Shown: positions 10,474 through 18,744 of the stretch, piece after piece
How positions within the stretch are numbered: position 1 is the stretch's first letter
How the letters are laid out: each line of letters opens with the position of its first letter
From: Hyphomicrobiales bacterium
GTDB lineage: Bacteria > Pseudomonadota > Alphaproteobacteria > Rhizobiales > Beijerinckiaceae
Reading direction: 5' to 3'
Assembly: GCA_947447895.1 (NCBI GenBank)
Contig: CANFLM010000024.1
Location: forward strand, 1-36,003
Length of the DNA stretch: 36,003 nucleotides
Notes under the pieces: generated by a model
What the model was told of the DNA's origin: nothing
The model's input: the letters and a program-made list of their open reading frames with translations, nothing else
Database searches by the model: none
Program-made: the position numbers and the translations under genes

Positions 10474-11456
10474 ATAAACCGTTGTGGAGGGGCCAGCGGC
10501 ATGCCGCGCAGAAAATCCGCCGCGGATAATGGCTTCGACCCGGCCCGCTGGAGCGTCAACAACCGCACCGCGCCTTGACCGCAGGCCACTGTCAACTGCG
10601 TATCCAGCAAGGCTCCCGCCTCGCCCGACGCCACGACACAGGCCGATTGCAGGATTTTGACCCGCTCCGGTCCCTTGCCGAAATCGACCATCGCATAGGC
10701 ACCGGGGAAGGGCGACAAGCCCCTGATCAGATCATGGACCTGCGCGGCAGGCTGCGACCAGTCGATCCGGCTGTCCTCGTTGCCGATCTTTCTGGCATAG
10801 AGCACGCCCTGTTCGGATTGCTCGGCAAAAACCAACCTGTTCTGGGCCAAAGCCGCCAGCGCCTTGACCATCAGCTCCGCGCCGCGCACCGCCAAGACAT
10901 CATGCAACTCACCCGCTGTCATGTCCGGCCCGATCGCCACGGTCTCCACAATGCCGACGGGACCGGTATCCAGCCCCTCCGCCATCCGCATCACCGCAAT
11001 GCCCGTTTCACGATCCCCGCTCATGATCGCCCGCTGGATCGGTGCGGCTCCGCGCCAGCGCGGCAACAAGGACGCATGCAAATTCAGACAGGCCAGCCGC
11101 GGCGCGTCGAGGATCGCCTTGGGCAAAATCATCCCGTAAGCCACCACAACCGCGACATCGGCCTTGAAGGCTGCAAAGCGTTCGGCTTCTTCGGGCATGC
11201 GCAGGGTCGGGGGTGTCAGAACTGTCAGGCCCAGGGCCTCGGCGGCCTTGTGGACGGGCGACAGGCGCAAGGCCATGCCGCGGCCGGCCGGCGCGGGGGC
11301 GCGGCTGTAGACTGCCACAATCTCGTGGCCTGCTCCATGCACCGCCTGCAGGGTGTGAACCGCAAAATCCGGCGTACCCATGACAATCACCCGCAAGGGT
11401 CTGGAGACGGGCGGCGTGTCATGCTCGGGCAAGGCGCGCGGGATTGTCGGGCTCAT
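10470..11456 (-). CDS. fmt: Methionyl-tRNA formyltransferase
   Basis: Formylates initiator Met-tRNA using 10-formyl-tetrahydrofolate. 328 residues. Catalytic core: [18 protein letters not shown] (Asn125, His127) and GLDTGPV (Asp163). The N-terminal Rossmann strand is [13 protein letters not shown], and the C-terminal OB-like domain follows from about residue 220 ([22 protein letters not shown]). The start at 11456 has AAGGGG 3-8 bases upstream; about 20 residues precede the conserved strand, slightly longer than usual. It follows def by 10 bases on the minus strand. Pairing with deformylase in one operon is the common bacterial arrangement. Confidence 0.96.
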   Translation of the reverse strand: MSPTIPRALPEHDTPPVSRPLRVIVMGTPDFAVHTLQAVHGAGHEIVAVYSRAPAPAGRGMALRLSPVHKAAEALGLTVLTPPTLRMPEEAERFAAFKADVAVVVAYGMILPKAILDAPRLACLNLHASLLPRWRGAAPIQRAIMSGDRETGIAVMRMAEGLDTGPVGIVETVAIGPDMTAGELHDVLAVRGAELMVKALAALAQNRLVFAEQSEQGVLYARKIGNEDSRIDWSQPAAQVHDLIRGLSPFPGAYAMVDFGKGPERVKILQSACVVASGEAGALLDTQLTVACGQGAVRLLTLQRAGSKPLSAADFLRGMPLAPPQRFM

Positions 11457-11466
11457 TGCGCCCCTT

Positions 11467-11988
11467 TCAGAACTCGCCGTCGCGTTTGGCGGCTTTGATG
11501 AATTTTTTGATGACCCGCTCGCGCTTCAGCCGCGACAGATGGTCAATGAACAGCACACCGTTGAGATGGTCGATCTCGTGCTGGATACAGGTGGCCAACA
11601 GCCCCTCGCAATCCATTTCGTAATCGTGTCCATTGGCATCATGATAGCGGATGCGCACAGCGGCGGGACGCTCGACCTCCTCGTAATAGTCGGGGATCGA
11701 CAGACAGCCTTCCTGATGGATGTTCAGCTCGTCCGACACCGCGATGATTTCGGGATTGATGAAGGCCATCGGATGCTTCTCGTCCTCTTTGGGCGAGACA
11801 TCGACGGTTACAACCCGCTCGGTCACCCCGATCTGGATCGCGGCAAGGCCGATGCCGGGGGCGTCATACATGGTGGCGAACATGTCGTCGACAAGCGCCT
11901 GCACGCGCGCGTCGAAGGCCGTGACCGGTTTTGAAACCAGTCTCAGCAAGGGATCGGGCAGGATGATAATGGGTCTGATGGTCATCAT
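11467..11988 (-). CDS. def: Peptide deformylase
   Basis: Metallohydrolase that removes the formyl group from nascent polypeptides. 173 residues from ATG 11988, typical length. All three signature motifs are present: GIGLAAIQIG (about 45-54), EGCLS with metal ligand Cys95, and QHEIDH with His137, catalytic Glu138 and His141. The frame stays open to 12129, but the extra residues lie in the divergent promoter region and are not conserved. The tandem ATGATG at 11988/11985 leaves the exact start ambiguous; neither has a strong ribosome site. First gene of def-fmt-truA. Confidence 0.96.
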   Translation of the reverse strand: MMTIRPIIILPDPLLRLVSKPVTAFDARVQALVDDMFATMYDAPGIGLAAIQIGVTERVVTVDVSPKEDEKHPMAFINPEIIAVSDELNIHQEGCLSIPDYYEEVERPAAVRIRYHDANGHDYEMDCEGLLATCIQHEIDHLNGVLFIDHLSRLKRERVIKKFIKAAKRDGEF

Positions 11989-12043
11989 GTCAGTGACATA
12001 ATCAACCGCGGGCTTGGCGTCAAATTGTTCTGTTGCATAAATT

Positions 12044-12058
12044 GTTCTGTTTTCGTTC
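12044..12058 (+). promoter_or_regulatory. LexA (SOS) box upstream of rmuC
   Basis: GTTC at 12044-12047 and GTTC at 12055-12058 are separated by exactly 7 bases, a perfect match to the alphaproteobacterial LexA operator GTTC-N7-GTTC. The site lies 71 bases before the rmuC ATG and about 56 bases before the def ATG on the other strand. A TATGCT hexamer near 12076 could be the -10 for rmuC, which would place the box over the -35 region. RmuC (YigN) homologues are known members of alphaproteobacterial LexA regulons, which supports the reading. Confidence 0.7.
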
Positions 12059-12129
12059 TCGACAGACAAGCCGGATATGCTAGGGTTCAAATCGTTTGAG
12101 TCTCTTCCCCTTATTGTTGCGGACGGCAT

Positions 12130-13356
12130 ATGGATCAGGTCTTGTTCAATCTCGGCGGCCTTGCGGTGACGCCCTCGCTTCTGGCTATCGTGGTGCTGAT
12201 GCTGGGTCTGTCACTGGTGATCCGGCGGCCGCAATCGCCCCTGAAGGACGAATTGGCCGATGCGCTGGCCCTCGAACGCCAGCGCGACATGGAGGAAAAA
12301 CTCTCGGCTTTGCTGCGCGTGCAGGCCGAACTCAACGGCCGCATGGCACAAATGGGCGAGGCGGTCGACAGCAAGCACGGGCATCTGACCCGCATGCTCA
12401 GCGAAAGACTGGAAGGCTTGCAGGCCCGTCTGGGCGAAGGCATGACCGCCCAATTGACCAACACCCACGACAATCTGTCCAAGCTCAACGAGCGGCTTGC
12501 GGTGATCGACGAGGCGCAAAAGCGCATGGGTCTTTTGACCAGCGAGATGCTGTCGCTCAAGGATATTCTGTCCAACAAGCAGAGCCGTGGCGCCTTCGGA
12601 CAGGGCCGGATGGAGGCCATCGTGCGCGACAGCCTGCCGCCCTCGGCCTATGAATTCCAGTCAACACTGGCCAATGGCAAGCGGCCCGATTGCATCATCC
12701 GCCTGCCCGGCGATCCGCGCCCGCTGATCATCGACGCCAAATTCCCGCTCGAGGGCTTCACCGCCTTCAGGGAGGCGCAGACGGACGAGGCCAAAAAGGC
12801 CGCCATCGCCCGCGTCAAAACCGACATCGGCGCGCATATCCGCGATATTGCCGAAAAATACCTGACCCCCGGCGTGACGCAGGACATTGCCATCCTGTTT
12901 GTGCCGGCCGAGTCGCTCTATGCCGATTTGCAGGAGCATTTCGAGGATATGGTGCAGCGCGCCCACCGCGCCCGCATCCTGATTGTCTCGCCCTCGCTGC
13001 TGATGATGGCCATTCAGGTCATGCAGGCGATTGTGCGCGACAGCAAGATGCGCGAACAGGCCCACCAGATCCAGGACGAGGTCCGCCGCCTGCTCGAGGA
13101 TGTCGGCCGCCTGCGCGACCGCGTCGGCAAGCTCGATACACATTTCCGGCAATCCCAGGAAGATGTGATCCAGATCACCACCTCGGCCGACAAGGTGCTC
13201 AAACGCGGCGAACGGATCGAGGCGATGGATTTCGAGGCGCCCGCCATCGCCCTCACCGCCGGCCAACCCGCCCCGCTCGGCGATCTCGGCTCACCGCCAC
13301 CGGAAGCGGAAACGCTTCCCTCGCCGCTCAACCGCAACCGCGATTTGCTGGGCTAA
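12130..13356 (+). CDS. rmuC: DNA recombination protein RmuC
   Basis: Putative membrane-anchored nuclease-like protein that limits recombination at inverted repeats. 408 residues: one N-terminal transmembrane segment (about 13-32), a coiled coil (about 40-140, rich in Glu/Leu/Gln), then the conserved RmuC domain with GAFGQGRMEAIV, IDAKFPLEGF, AILFVPAESLYAD, RILIVSPSLLMMAIQ and a second helical stretch. The IDAKFPL strand resembles the catalytic core of restriction-endonuclease-fold nucleases. The proline-rich C-terminal 40 residues are poorly conserved. Control by LexA is suggested by the upstream box. Divergent from def. Confidence 0.93.
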   Translation: MDQVLFNLGGLAVTPSLLAIVVLMLGLSLVIRRPQSPLKDELADALALERQRDMEEKLSALLRVQAELNGRMAQMGEAVDSKHGHLTRMLSERLEGLQARLGEGMTAQLTNTHDNLSKLNERLAVIDEAQKRMGLLTSEMLSLKDILSNKQSRGAFGQGRMEAIVRDSLPPSAYEFQSTLANGKRPDCIIRLPGDPRPLIIDAKFPLEGFTAFREAQTDEAKKAAIARVKTDIGAHIRDIAEKYLTPGVTQDIAILFVPAESLYADLQEHFEDMVQRAHRARILIVSPSLLMMAIQVMQAIVRDSKMREQAHQIQDEVRRLLEDVGRLRDRVGKLDTHFRQSQEDVIQITTSADKVLKRGERIEAMDFEAPAIALTAGQPAPLGDLGSPPPEAETLPSPLNRNRDLLG

Positions 13357-13407
13357 CAAGGATACGCGTCATCCTTGTGACAAATGCCCCAACAAATAAA
13401 CCCTGTC

Positions 13408-13484
13408 ATGACCGCCCTTGTGGCGGTCATCCACGGCGTGTTGTCGGTTCCAAAAACATGAATGGCCGGGACAAGCCCGGCCAT
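13408..13484. repeat. Two-hairpin intergenic repeat (REP-like mosaic element)
   Basis: Two perfect palindromes lie between rmuC and lutC. The first has stem ATGACCGCC (13408-13416), loop CTTGT and the complementary arm at 13422-13430. The second has stem ATGGCCGGG (13462-13470), loop ACAAG and the complementary arm at 13476-13484. The loops are themselves reverse complements (CTTGT/ACAAG), so the two units are inverted copies of one motif around a 31-base spacer. This form resembles a repeat scattered through Bradyrhizobium-like genomes (recollection, not searched). It separates convergent genes and could also act as a bidirectional terminator, although no T tract follows. Confidence 0.65.
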
Positions 13485-13517
13485 GGCAGTGCAGTGTAAA
13501 GTGTCAAGCCGGCAGGC

Positions 13518-14189
13518 TCAGTCTTTCACCACCATGATATGCACGCGGCGCGGACCATGGGCGCCGAGCAGGATCACCTGTTCGATGTCGCCCGAGCGCG
13601 ACGGGCCTGTGACCCAGTTGACCACGCGCGGCATCTGGCCCTTGCCGTATTGGGCGCGCAGATTGGACCACATGGTCTCGTAATCGCCGGTAATATCCTT
13701 GGCACTGACCACGACAAGCGCATGATCGGGCAGGAAATTGATCGTGGTGGGATTGTCCGCACTCGCGGTCATCACCAGCGTGCCGGTTTCCGCGACACCT
13801 GCAAAAGCGTGGTTGAGACCGGCCAGATCATTGCCGTCACTGGGCCCGTGCGACAGTTCGATGGCCGTCTTGCCCCAGTCCAGACCCGCCATGCGCGGAT
13901 CGCTGCCGATGCGCAGCTGCGCGGGCAGGTTGTTCTGGCGCAGGTAATCGGCCACCGCCGCCGGCACATCCTGATAGCTATCGACATCGACGACCGAGGC
14001 CAAAGTCGCCTCGGCCTGTTCCTTGAACAGCGCGACCTGTCCCGCATGCGGCAACTGGCCGCGGGCAACCGTCAGGCCGCGCGGGGCGCTGGCGATCCGC
14101 TCGTTGATCGTATCAAGCCTTGGCTTCTCGTTGCCTGTCACGCCCAGAGAGCGGCGGATGGTAGACAGAATTTCTGCGCGCGCGCTCAT
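13518..14189 (-). CDS. lutC: LutC/YkgG family protein (lactate utilization, LUD domain)
   Basis: Third subunit of the LutABC iron-sulfur L-lactate oxidation complex. 223 residues forming one LUD domain. Typical segments are IELSHGPSDGNDLAGLNHAFAGVAETGTLV (divided here across 13770-13860), the DHALVVVSAKDI strand and the C-terminal GPSRSGDIEQVILLGAHGPR, which is the most conserved stretch of the family. The start ATG (14189) overlaps the lutB stop by 4 bases, so the genes are coupled. It is last in the minus-strand lutABC operon and abuts the hairpin repeat downstream. Substrate assignment rests on the family; other 2-hydroxyacids are possible. Confidence 0.88.
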   Translation of the reverse strand: MSARAEILSTIRRSLGVTGNEKPRLDTINERIASAPRGLTVARGQLPHAGQVALFKEQAEATLASVVDVDSYQDVPAAVADYLRQNNLPAQLRIGSDPRMAGLDWGKTAIELSHGPSDGNDLAGLNHAFAGVAETGTLVMTASADNPTTINFLPDHALVVVSAKDITGDYETMWSNLRAQYGKGQMPRVVNWVTGPSRSGDIEQVILLGAHGPRRVHIMVVKD

Positions 14190-15634
14190 GCGGCCCTCCC
14201 ATTGTTCGGGGTCGATTTGCGTCGGGCCTCATAACGGCTCTGGAATGTGCCGCCCTGCGGGGCCGGAAAATCGCGGTAATCCGTCCAGCCCGACGCCAGC
14301 GGCAAAGACGAGAACCGGCCCTTGTCACGGCCCATCCAGCCCATGACATTCATCATCAGGCTGGTCGCGAACCGGTAAAGCGCCGGACGCTTGGCAAAAA
14401 ACGCCCAGAATTTGATGCCCGACCGCATGGTGGCGGGTGACAGATGCCGTTCGAACTCGGCCTCGCGCCAATGCCGCATCATCTTGGGCAGAGGGATCCG
14501 GACCGGACACACGCTCTCGCAGCGTCCGCAGAAGGTCGAGGCATTGGGCAGGTGTCCCGCCTTATCAACACCCAGCAAAGTCGGTGTCAGCACGGCACCC
14601 ATCGGACCGGGATAGACCCAGCCATAGGCATGGCCGCCAACCGCGTGATAGACGGGGCAATGGTTCATGCAGGCGCCGCAGCGGATGCAGCGCAACATGT
14701 CCTGGAACGCCGTGCCGAGCATCGACGAGCGGCCATTGTCCAAAATCACCACATGATAGTTTTCGGGTCCGTCGAGATCGGCGGCACGCCGTGGGCCGGT
14801 CGAGAACGTGGTGTAGACCGACATTTCCTGTCCGGTGGCCGAACGGGCCAACACACGCAAAATCTGGCTGACATCTTCCAGGGTCGGCACAATCTTTTCG
14901 AGCGAGGCAATCACGATATGGGTCTTGGGCAATGTCTGCGTCAGATCGCCATTGCCCTCGTTGGTCACGATGATCGAGCTGCCGGTTTCGGCCACCAGAA
15001 AATTCGCACCGGTGATGCCGACATCGGCAGCCAGAAACTTCGAGCGCAGCACCTGCCGTGCTTCGGTCAACAGCTGCACCGGCTCGGACAGGTCACGGTC
15101 GGCATCGAGATGGGTGTGGACACGGCGGAAATCGCTTTCCACCTGTGTCGCATTGAGATGCACCGCAGGGGCGATGATGTGCGAGGGGGCCTCGTCACGC
15201 AGCTGGATGATATATTCGCCCAGATCGGTTTCCACCGGCACAATGCCCGCCGCATCCAGCGCGGCATTGAGCGCGATCTCTTCCGAGATCATCGACTTGC
15301 CCTTGGTCACCGTTTTGGCACCGGCGTCATGGCAGATGCCCAGAATGATCTTGCGGGCCTCCTCGGCGGTGCGTGCCCAGTGCACGTGCCCGCCAGCCGC
15401 GGTCACATTGGCCTCGTAACGCTCGAGATAGAGATCGAGATGCGCCAGAGCGTGGTTTTTGATGTCGCGGGCGGAATCACGCAGGGCTTCGAATTCGGGC
15501 AATTTGGCCGCAACGGCGGCGCGCTTGTCGATAAAGCCGGAGCGGACATTGTTCATCGCGCGTTGCAGTTGCGGATCGGCCAGCGCCTCGGTGGCATTGT
15601 CGATAAAACGGTTGGTGGTGGGATGGGCACTCAT
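14186..15634 (-). CDS. lutB: LutB/LldF family iron-sulfur protein (lactate utilization)
   Basis: Iron-sulfur subunit of LutABC. 482 residues: an N-terminal LUD domain (conserved KGKSMISEEI, GITGANFLVAETGS, VIASLEKIVPTLED) followed by a ferredoxin-like part. The first cluster has Cys316, Cys319, Cys322 and Cys326 (CIRCGACMNHCP) and the second Cys369, Cys372 and Cys376 (CGRCESVCPVRI), enough for two [4Fe-4S] centres with one ligand elsewhere. The start at 15634 has a perfect AAGGAG ribosome site 6 bases upstream; the longer frame to 15676 overlaps lutA and is rejected. Gap to lutA is 10 bases. Confidence 0.92.
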   Translation of the reverse strand: MSAHPTTNRFIDNATEALADPQLQRAMNNVRSGFIDKRAAVAAKLPEFEALRDSARDIKNHALAHLDLYLERYEANVTAAGGHVHWARTAEEARKIILGICHDAGAKTVTKGKSMISEEIALNAALDAAGIVPVETDLGEYIIQLRDEAPSHIIAPAVHLNATQVESDFRRVHTHLDADRDLSEPVQLLTEARQVLRSKFLAADVGITGANFLVAETGSSIIVTNEGNGDLTQTLPKTHIVIASLEKIVPTLEDVSQILRVLARSATGQEMSVYTTFSTGPRRAADLDGPENYHVVILDNGRSSMLGTAFQDMLRCIRCGACMNHCPVYHAVGGHAYGWVYPGPMGAVLTPTLLGVDKAGHLPNASTFCGRCESVCPVRIPLPKMMRHWREAEFERHLSPATMRSGIKFWAFFAKRPALYRFATSLMMNVMGWMGRDKGRFSSLPLASGWTDYRDFPAPQGGTFQSRYEARRKSTPNNGRAA

Positions 15635-15644
15635 GCTGCGCTCC

Positions 15645-16442
15645 TTATGACTGTGCGCTGACGCGCGGTGCGCCAATCGGCGGCTCGTCGGTCATACCGG
15701 CCAGCACCTCGGCCACATGCCGCACCTCGATCGCCTTGCCCTCGCGGGCCAGCTTGCCCGCCATGTTCATCAGGCAGCCCAGATCACCGGCCAGCAGCGT
15801 CGGAGCCCCGGATTCGGTGATATTGCCGGTCTTTTTCTCGACGATGGAGTTGGAAATCTCGCCATATTTGACCGCGAAAGTGCCACCGAAGCCGCAGCAG
15901 ACCTCGCTCTCGTTCATCTCGACCATGGTCAGGCCATTGACGGTGCCGAGCAGTTGGCGCGGCTGGGTCTTGATCTTCAATTCGCGCAGGCCCGAGCAGC
16001 TGTCATGATAAGTCACAGCACCGTCGAACGAGGCATCGACCGAATTGACCTTCATGACATCGACCAGAAAGCTGATCAATTCATGGGTTTTGGCCGCCAG
16101 AGCCTGGGCCTTGGGGGCCAGGTTGGGGTCATCGGCAAACAATTCGGGATAATGCGCCTTGATCATGCCCGCGCAGGAGCCTGACGGCGCAACCACATAA
16201 TCGCAATGGGAGAAGGAGCGGATCACCTGCTCGGCCAGATCGCGGGCGGTGGCGCGGTCGCCGGAATTATAACCGGGCTGGCCACAGCAGGTCTGGCTCG
16301 GCACTTCGACCTTGCAACCGGCCTGTTCAAGCAATTTCAGAGCCGCAAAACCAATGGAGGGGCGCATCAGATCGACCAGACATGTGACAAACAGTCCGAC
16401 CCGTGGCGCACGCGAACCCGCTTTATCCTGAACCAATCTCAT
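15645..16442 (-). CDS. lutA: LutA/YkgE family (Fe-S)-binding protein, CCG domains
   Basis: First subunit of LutABC, made of two cysteine-rich CCG domains of the kind found in heterodisulfide reductase and glycolate oxidase GlcF. 265 residues. Domain 1: GLFVTCLVDLMRP with SQTCCGQPGYNSG. Domain 2: TYHDSCSGLREL with SEVCCGFGGTF. An extra cysteine lies in APSGSCAGM. These would hold [4Fe-4S] clusters and move electrons from lactate toward quinone or a cytochrome. It heads the lutABC operon. No GntR-type regulator or lactate permease lies next to it. Confidence 0.92.
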   Translation of the reverse strand: MRLVQDKAGSRAPRVGLFVTCLVDLMRPSIGFAALKLLEQAGCKVEVPSQTCCGQPGYNSGDRATARDLAEQVIRSFSHCDYVVAPSGSCAGMIKAHYPELFADDPNLAPKAQALAAKTHELISFLVDVMKVNSVDASFDGAVTYHDSCSGLRELKIKTQPRQLLGTVNGLTMVEMNESEVCCGFGGTFAVKYGEISNSIVEKKTGNITESGAPTLLAGDLGCLMNMAGKLAREGKAIEVRHVAEVLAGMTDEPPIGAPRVSAQS

Positions 16443-16549
16443 CTCCTCAACCTGCTATGCTCCGGGGTCTTTGCCCCGAAGCCGTCAAAATCCACTGCGT
16501 CCTGCTCCGTGATAGCATAATCGCAGCGGATCTCCTTGGGTAGTGTGGA

Positions 16550-16586
16550 ACAGGCGCCGCGTGCTTTCAAGCATCCGCGCCTGTTG
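16550..16586. terminator. Long hairpin between cytochrome c gene and lutA (possible terminator)
   Basis: Arms AACAGGCGC (16550-16558) and GCGCCTGTT (16578-16586) are perfectly complementary. They enclose a second short stem TGCTT/AAGCA around a 2-base loop. The structure lies 25 bases past the cytochrome c stop on the minus strand, so it most likely ends that transcript or stabilises its 3' end. No T tract follows on the minus strand, so intrinsic termination is uncertain. Confidence 0.4.
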
Positions 16587-16611
16587 CCGGATAGACGGAC
16601 CGGAGCCGCAA

Positions 16612-17001
16612 TCAGAGTTTTTTGCCGTCGGCGGCAAAGGTCTTGAAATAGGCGATGAGATTGTCGATTTCCTCATCCTTCGCAATTCCGGCAAAAACCA
16701 TCTTGGTGCCGGGAATCTTGGCCTTGGGGTTTTTGATATAGTCGCGGAAAGTATCCTCATCCCAGGTCAGGCCCGACCCCTTGTTGGCCTCGGAATAGCT
16801 GTAGCCCTCGACCGAGCCGGATTTGCGGCCGATCAAACCATTCAGGTTGGGCCCGACGCCATTGCGCGCCCCTTCGCCGATCTGGTGGCATGCCTTGCAT
16901 TTGAGGAAGATTTTTTCACCCAAAGCGGCATCCTGTGCGGAAGCAGGCAGGGAATGCCCCAGCACCATGGACAAAGCCAGCAACGAAACAAAACGGATCA
17001 T
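16612..17001 (-). CDS. Periplasmic class I c-type cytochrome (mitochondrial/c2-like)
   Basis: Soluble mono-haem electron carrier. 129 residues: a signal peptide (about 1-22, cleavage after ASA), the haem site CKACH (35-39), GVGPNLNGLIGRKSG, the GYSYSEANK loop, and the axial methionine Met101 in IPGTKMVFAG. The pattern is very close to mitochondrial cytochrome c and bacterial c2, so the expected partners are cytochrome bc1 and a terminal oxidase. It sits on the minus strand between lutABC and the divergent glcDEF, so it might be coupled to hydroxyacid oxidation, but this is position only; a general respiratory role is equally possible. Confidence 0.92.
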   Translation of the reverse strand: MIRFVSLLALSMVLGHSLPASAQDAALGEKIFLKCKACHQIGEGARNGVGPNLNGLIGRKSGSVEGYSYSEANKGSGLTWDEDTFRDYIKNPKAKIPGTKMVFAGIAKDEEIDNLIAYFKTFAADGKKL

Positions 17002-17187
17002 GATAAACCTCTATGGAAGTTCTGGTGTGTCTGACGGCAGACCAAGCTGCATGCACGTTTCTTTTTAGCATAACTGACAGATAGGGCGCGAACCAGTTTT
17101 GCATAGCTGCTCGGCGGCAAGACATATCAATACCGAACCTTCCTCCCGCCGGTGATCTGCCAGATGACAAAATACGTGATTGGGTTA

Positions 17188-17197
17188 TGGTGCACCA
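17188..17197. promoter_or_regulatory. Palindrome TGGTGCACCA upstream of glcD (possible operator)
   Basis: A perfect 10-base palindrome 61 bases before the glcD ATG, in the divergent gap between the cytochrome c and glcD genes. GntR-family regulators of lactate/glycolate genes (LldR, GlcC, PdhR type) bind TGGT-N3-ACCA-like sites; here the spacer is 2 bases, so the match is imperfect. The rest of 17002-17258 shows no clear promoter to me. Confidence 0.25.
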
Positions 17198-17258
17198 ACA
17201 AGACGGATTTTGCAGCGGCCAAGCCGCCCTGTCCGTCACAAGGCGAGGACGTTTGACC

Positions 17259-18692
17259 ATGGGTATTGCTTTTCCTGTTCCCGATCAGGCCATTGTGGCG
17301 CGGCGTGACGACATCATCGCCGGTCTTGCCCGCCTGCTGCCTGCCGACGGGCTGGTGACCTCGGACGACGAACGGCGTGCCTTCGAGACCGATGCGCTGA
17401 CCGCCTATCGCAAAATGCCGCTGGCTGTTGCCTTGCCCTCCACCACCGAGCAGGTCGCCGCCATCATGGCCTATTGCCACACAAACGGCGTCAAAGTGGT
17501 GGCGCGCGGAGCCGGCACCTCGCTGGCGGGTGGCGCGATCGGCCAGGAAGACGCGATCATTCTCGGCCTGTCGAAAATGAGCAAGGTGCTGGATGTCAAT
17601 TTTGCCGACCGGACCATGCGGGTCCAATCGGGCATCACTAATCTGGCCATTTCCGACCATGTCATGCCGCAGCAATTCTTCTACGCGCCCGACCCCTCCT
17701 CGCAGCTGGCCTGCACGATCGGCGGCAATATCGGCATGAATTCGGGTGGCGCGCATTGCCTGAAATATGGCGTGACCACCAACAACATCCTCGGGGTCCG
17801 CATGGTGCTGGTCGACGGCACCATTGTCGAGATCGGCGGCGAGGCGATGGATGCGGCGGGCTATGATTTTCTGGCGCTGATTGTCGGCTCGGAAGGGCAG
17901 CTCGGCATTGTCACCGAGGCGACCGTACGGATTTTGCGGCTGGCCGAAGGGGCGCGTCCGGTGCTGTTCGGCTTTGCGACGTCGGAGGAAGCGGGAGCCT
18001 GCGTGGCGGCCATTATCGGGGCAGGGATCATTCCGGTTGCGATGGAATTCATGGACAAGCTGGCCATCGAAATCTGCGAGGCCTATGCCAAGGCCGGCTA
18101 TCCGCTCGATGTCGAAGCCCTCCTGATTATCGAGGTCGAAGGCTCGGATGCCGAAATGGATGCCACGCTGGCCCGCATTGTCGAGATCGCCAAGCAGCAT
18201 GGCGTGGCCACCGTGCGCGAATCCAAATCCGCGATGGAGACAGCCGCGATCTGGAAGGGCCGCAAATCGGCCTTCGGCGCAACGGGGCGGATTGCCGACT
18301 ATATCTGCATGGACGGCACCATCCCGACCGGACAATTGCCGCTGGTTCTGCGACGCATGGATGAAATCACCAAGCATTACGGATTGCGGGTCGCCAATGT
18401 CTTCCATGCCGGAGACGGCAATCTGCATCCGTTGATCCTGTATAATGTCAACGACCCCGAAGAGGCCCACAAGGCCGAGGAGGCCGGCAACGACATTCTC
18501 AAGCTCTGCGTGGAAGTGGGCGGTTGCCTGACCGGCGAACATGGCGTGGGGATTGAGAAACGCGATCTGATGCGCTTCCAGTTCAACGAGGCCGATCTGG
18601 CCCAACAGATGCGCGTCAGGGCGGTGTTTGACCGCCAATGGCTGCTCAACCCCGCCAAGGTCTTCCCGCTCGATGGCAGAATCACCGGCTGA
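17259..18692 (+). CDS. glcD: Glycolate oxidase subunit GlcD (FAD-linked oxidase)
   Basis: Catalytic flavoprotein subunit of glycolate dehydrogenase, oxidising glycolate (often D-lactate as well) to the 2-oxoacid. 477 residues. FAD-binding PCMH domain: VALPSTTEQVAAIM, VVARGAGTSLAGGA, then GGNIGMNSGGAHCLKYG and GSEGQLGIVTEATV. The C-terminal FAD-oxidase domain has ANVFHAGDGNLHP with the metal-site histidines, then GGCLTGEHGVGIEK. The ATG at 17259 has AGGA upstream; a longer frame from 17187 lacks conservation. First of glcDEF. D-lactate or another 2-hydroxyacid dehydrogenase activity is an alternative, but the GlcE/GlcF partners favour glycolate. Confidence 0.93.
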   Translation: MGIAFPVPDQAIVARRDDIIAGLARLLPADGLVTSDDERRAFETDALTAYRKMPLAVALPSTTEQVAAIMAYCHTNGVKVVARGAGTSLAGGAIGQEDAIILGLSKMSKVLDVNFADRTMRVQSGITNLAISDHVMPQQFFYAPDPSSQLACTIGGNIGMNSGGAHCLKYGVTTNNILGVRMVLVDGTIVEIGGEAMDAAGYDFLALIVGSEGQLGIVTEATVRILRLAEGARPVLFGFATSEEAGACVAAIIGAGIIPVAMEFMDKLAIEICEAYAKAGYPLDVEALLIIEVEGSDAEMDATLARIVEIAKQHGVATVRESKSAMETAAIWKGRKSAFGATGRIADYICMDGTIPTGQLPLVLRRMDEITKHYGLRVANVFHAGDGNLHPLILYNVNDPEEAHKAEEAGNDILKLCVEVGGCLTGEHGVGIEKRDLMRFQFNEADLAQQMRVRAVFDRQWLLNPAKVFPLDGRITG

Positions 18693-18744
18693 ACCGCCCA
18701 TTCAAGCCCGTGCGACTTGAAAGACGTGACATGAAAGATCCGAT

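Noticed and set aside
14444..15661. 405-codon plus-strand frame opposite lutB
   Set aside because: Antisense shadow; lutB has clear Fe-S motifs and a strong ribosome site on the minus strand.
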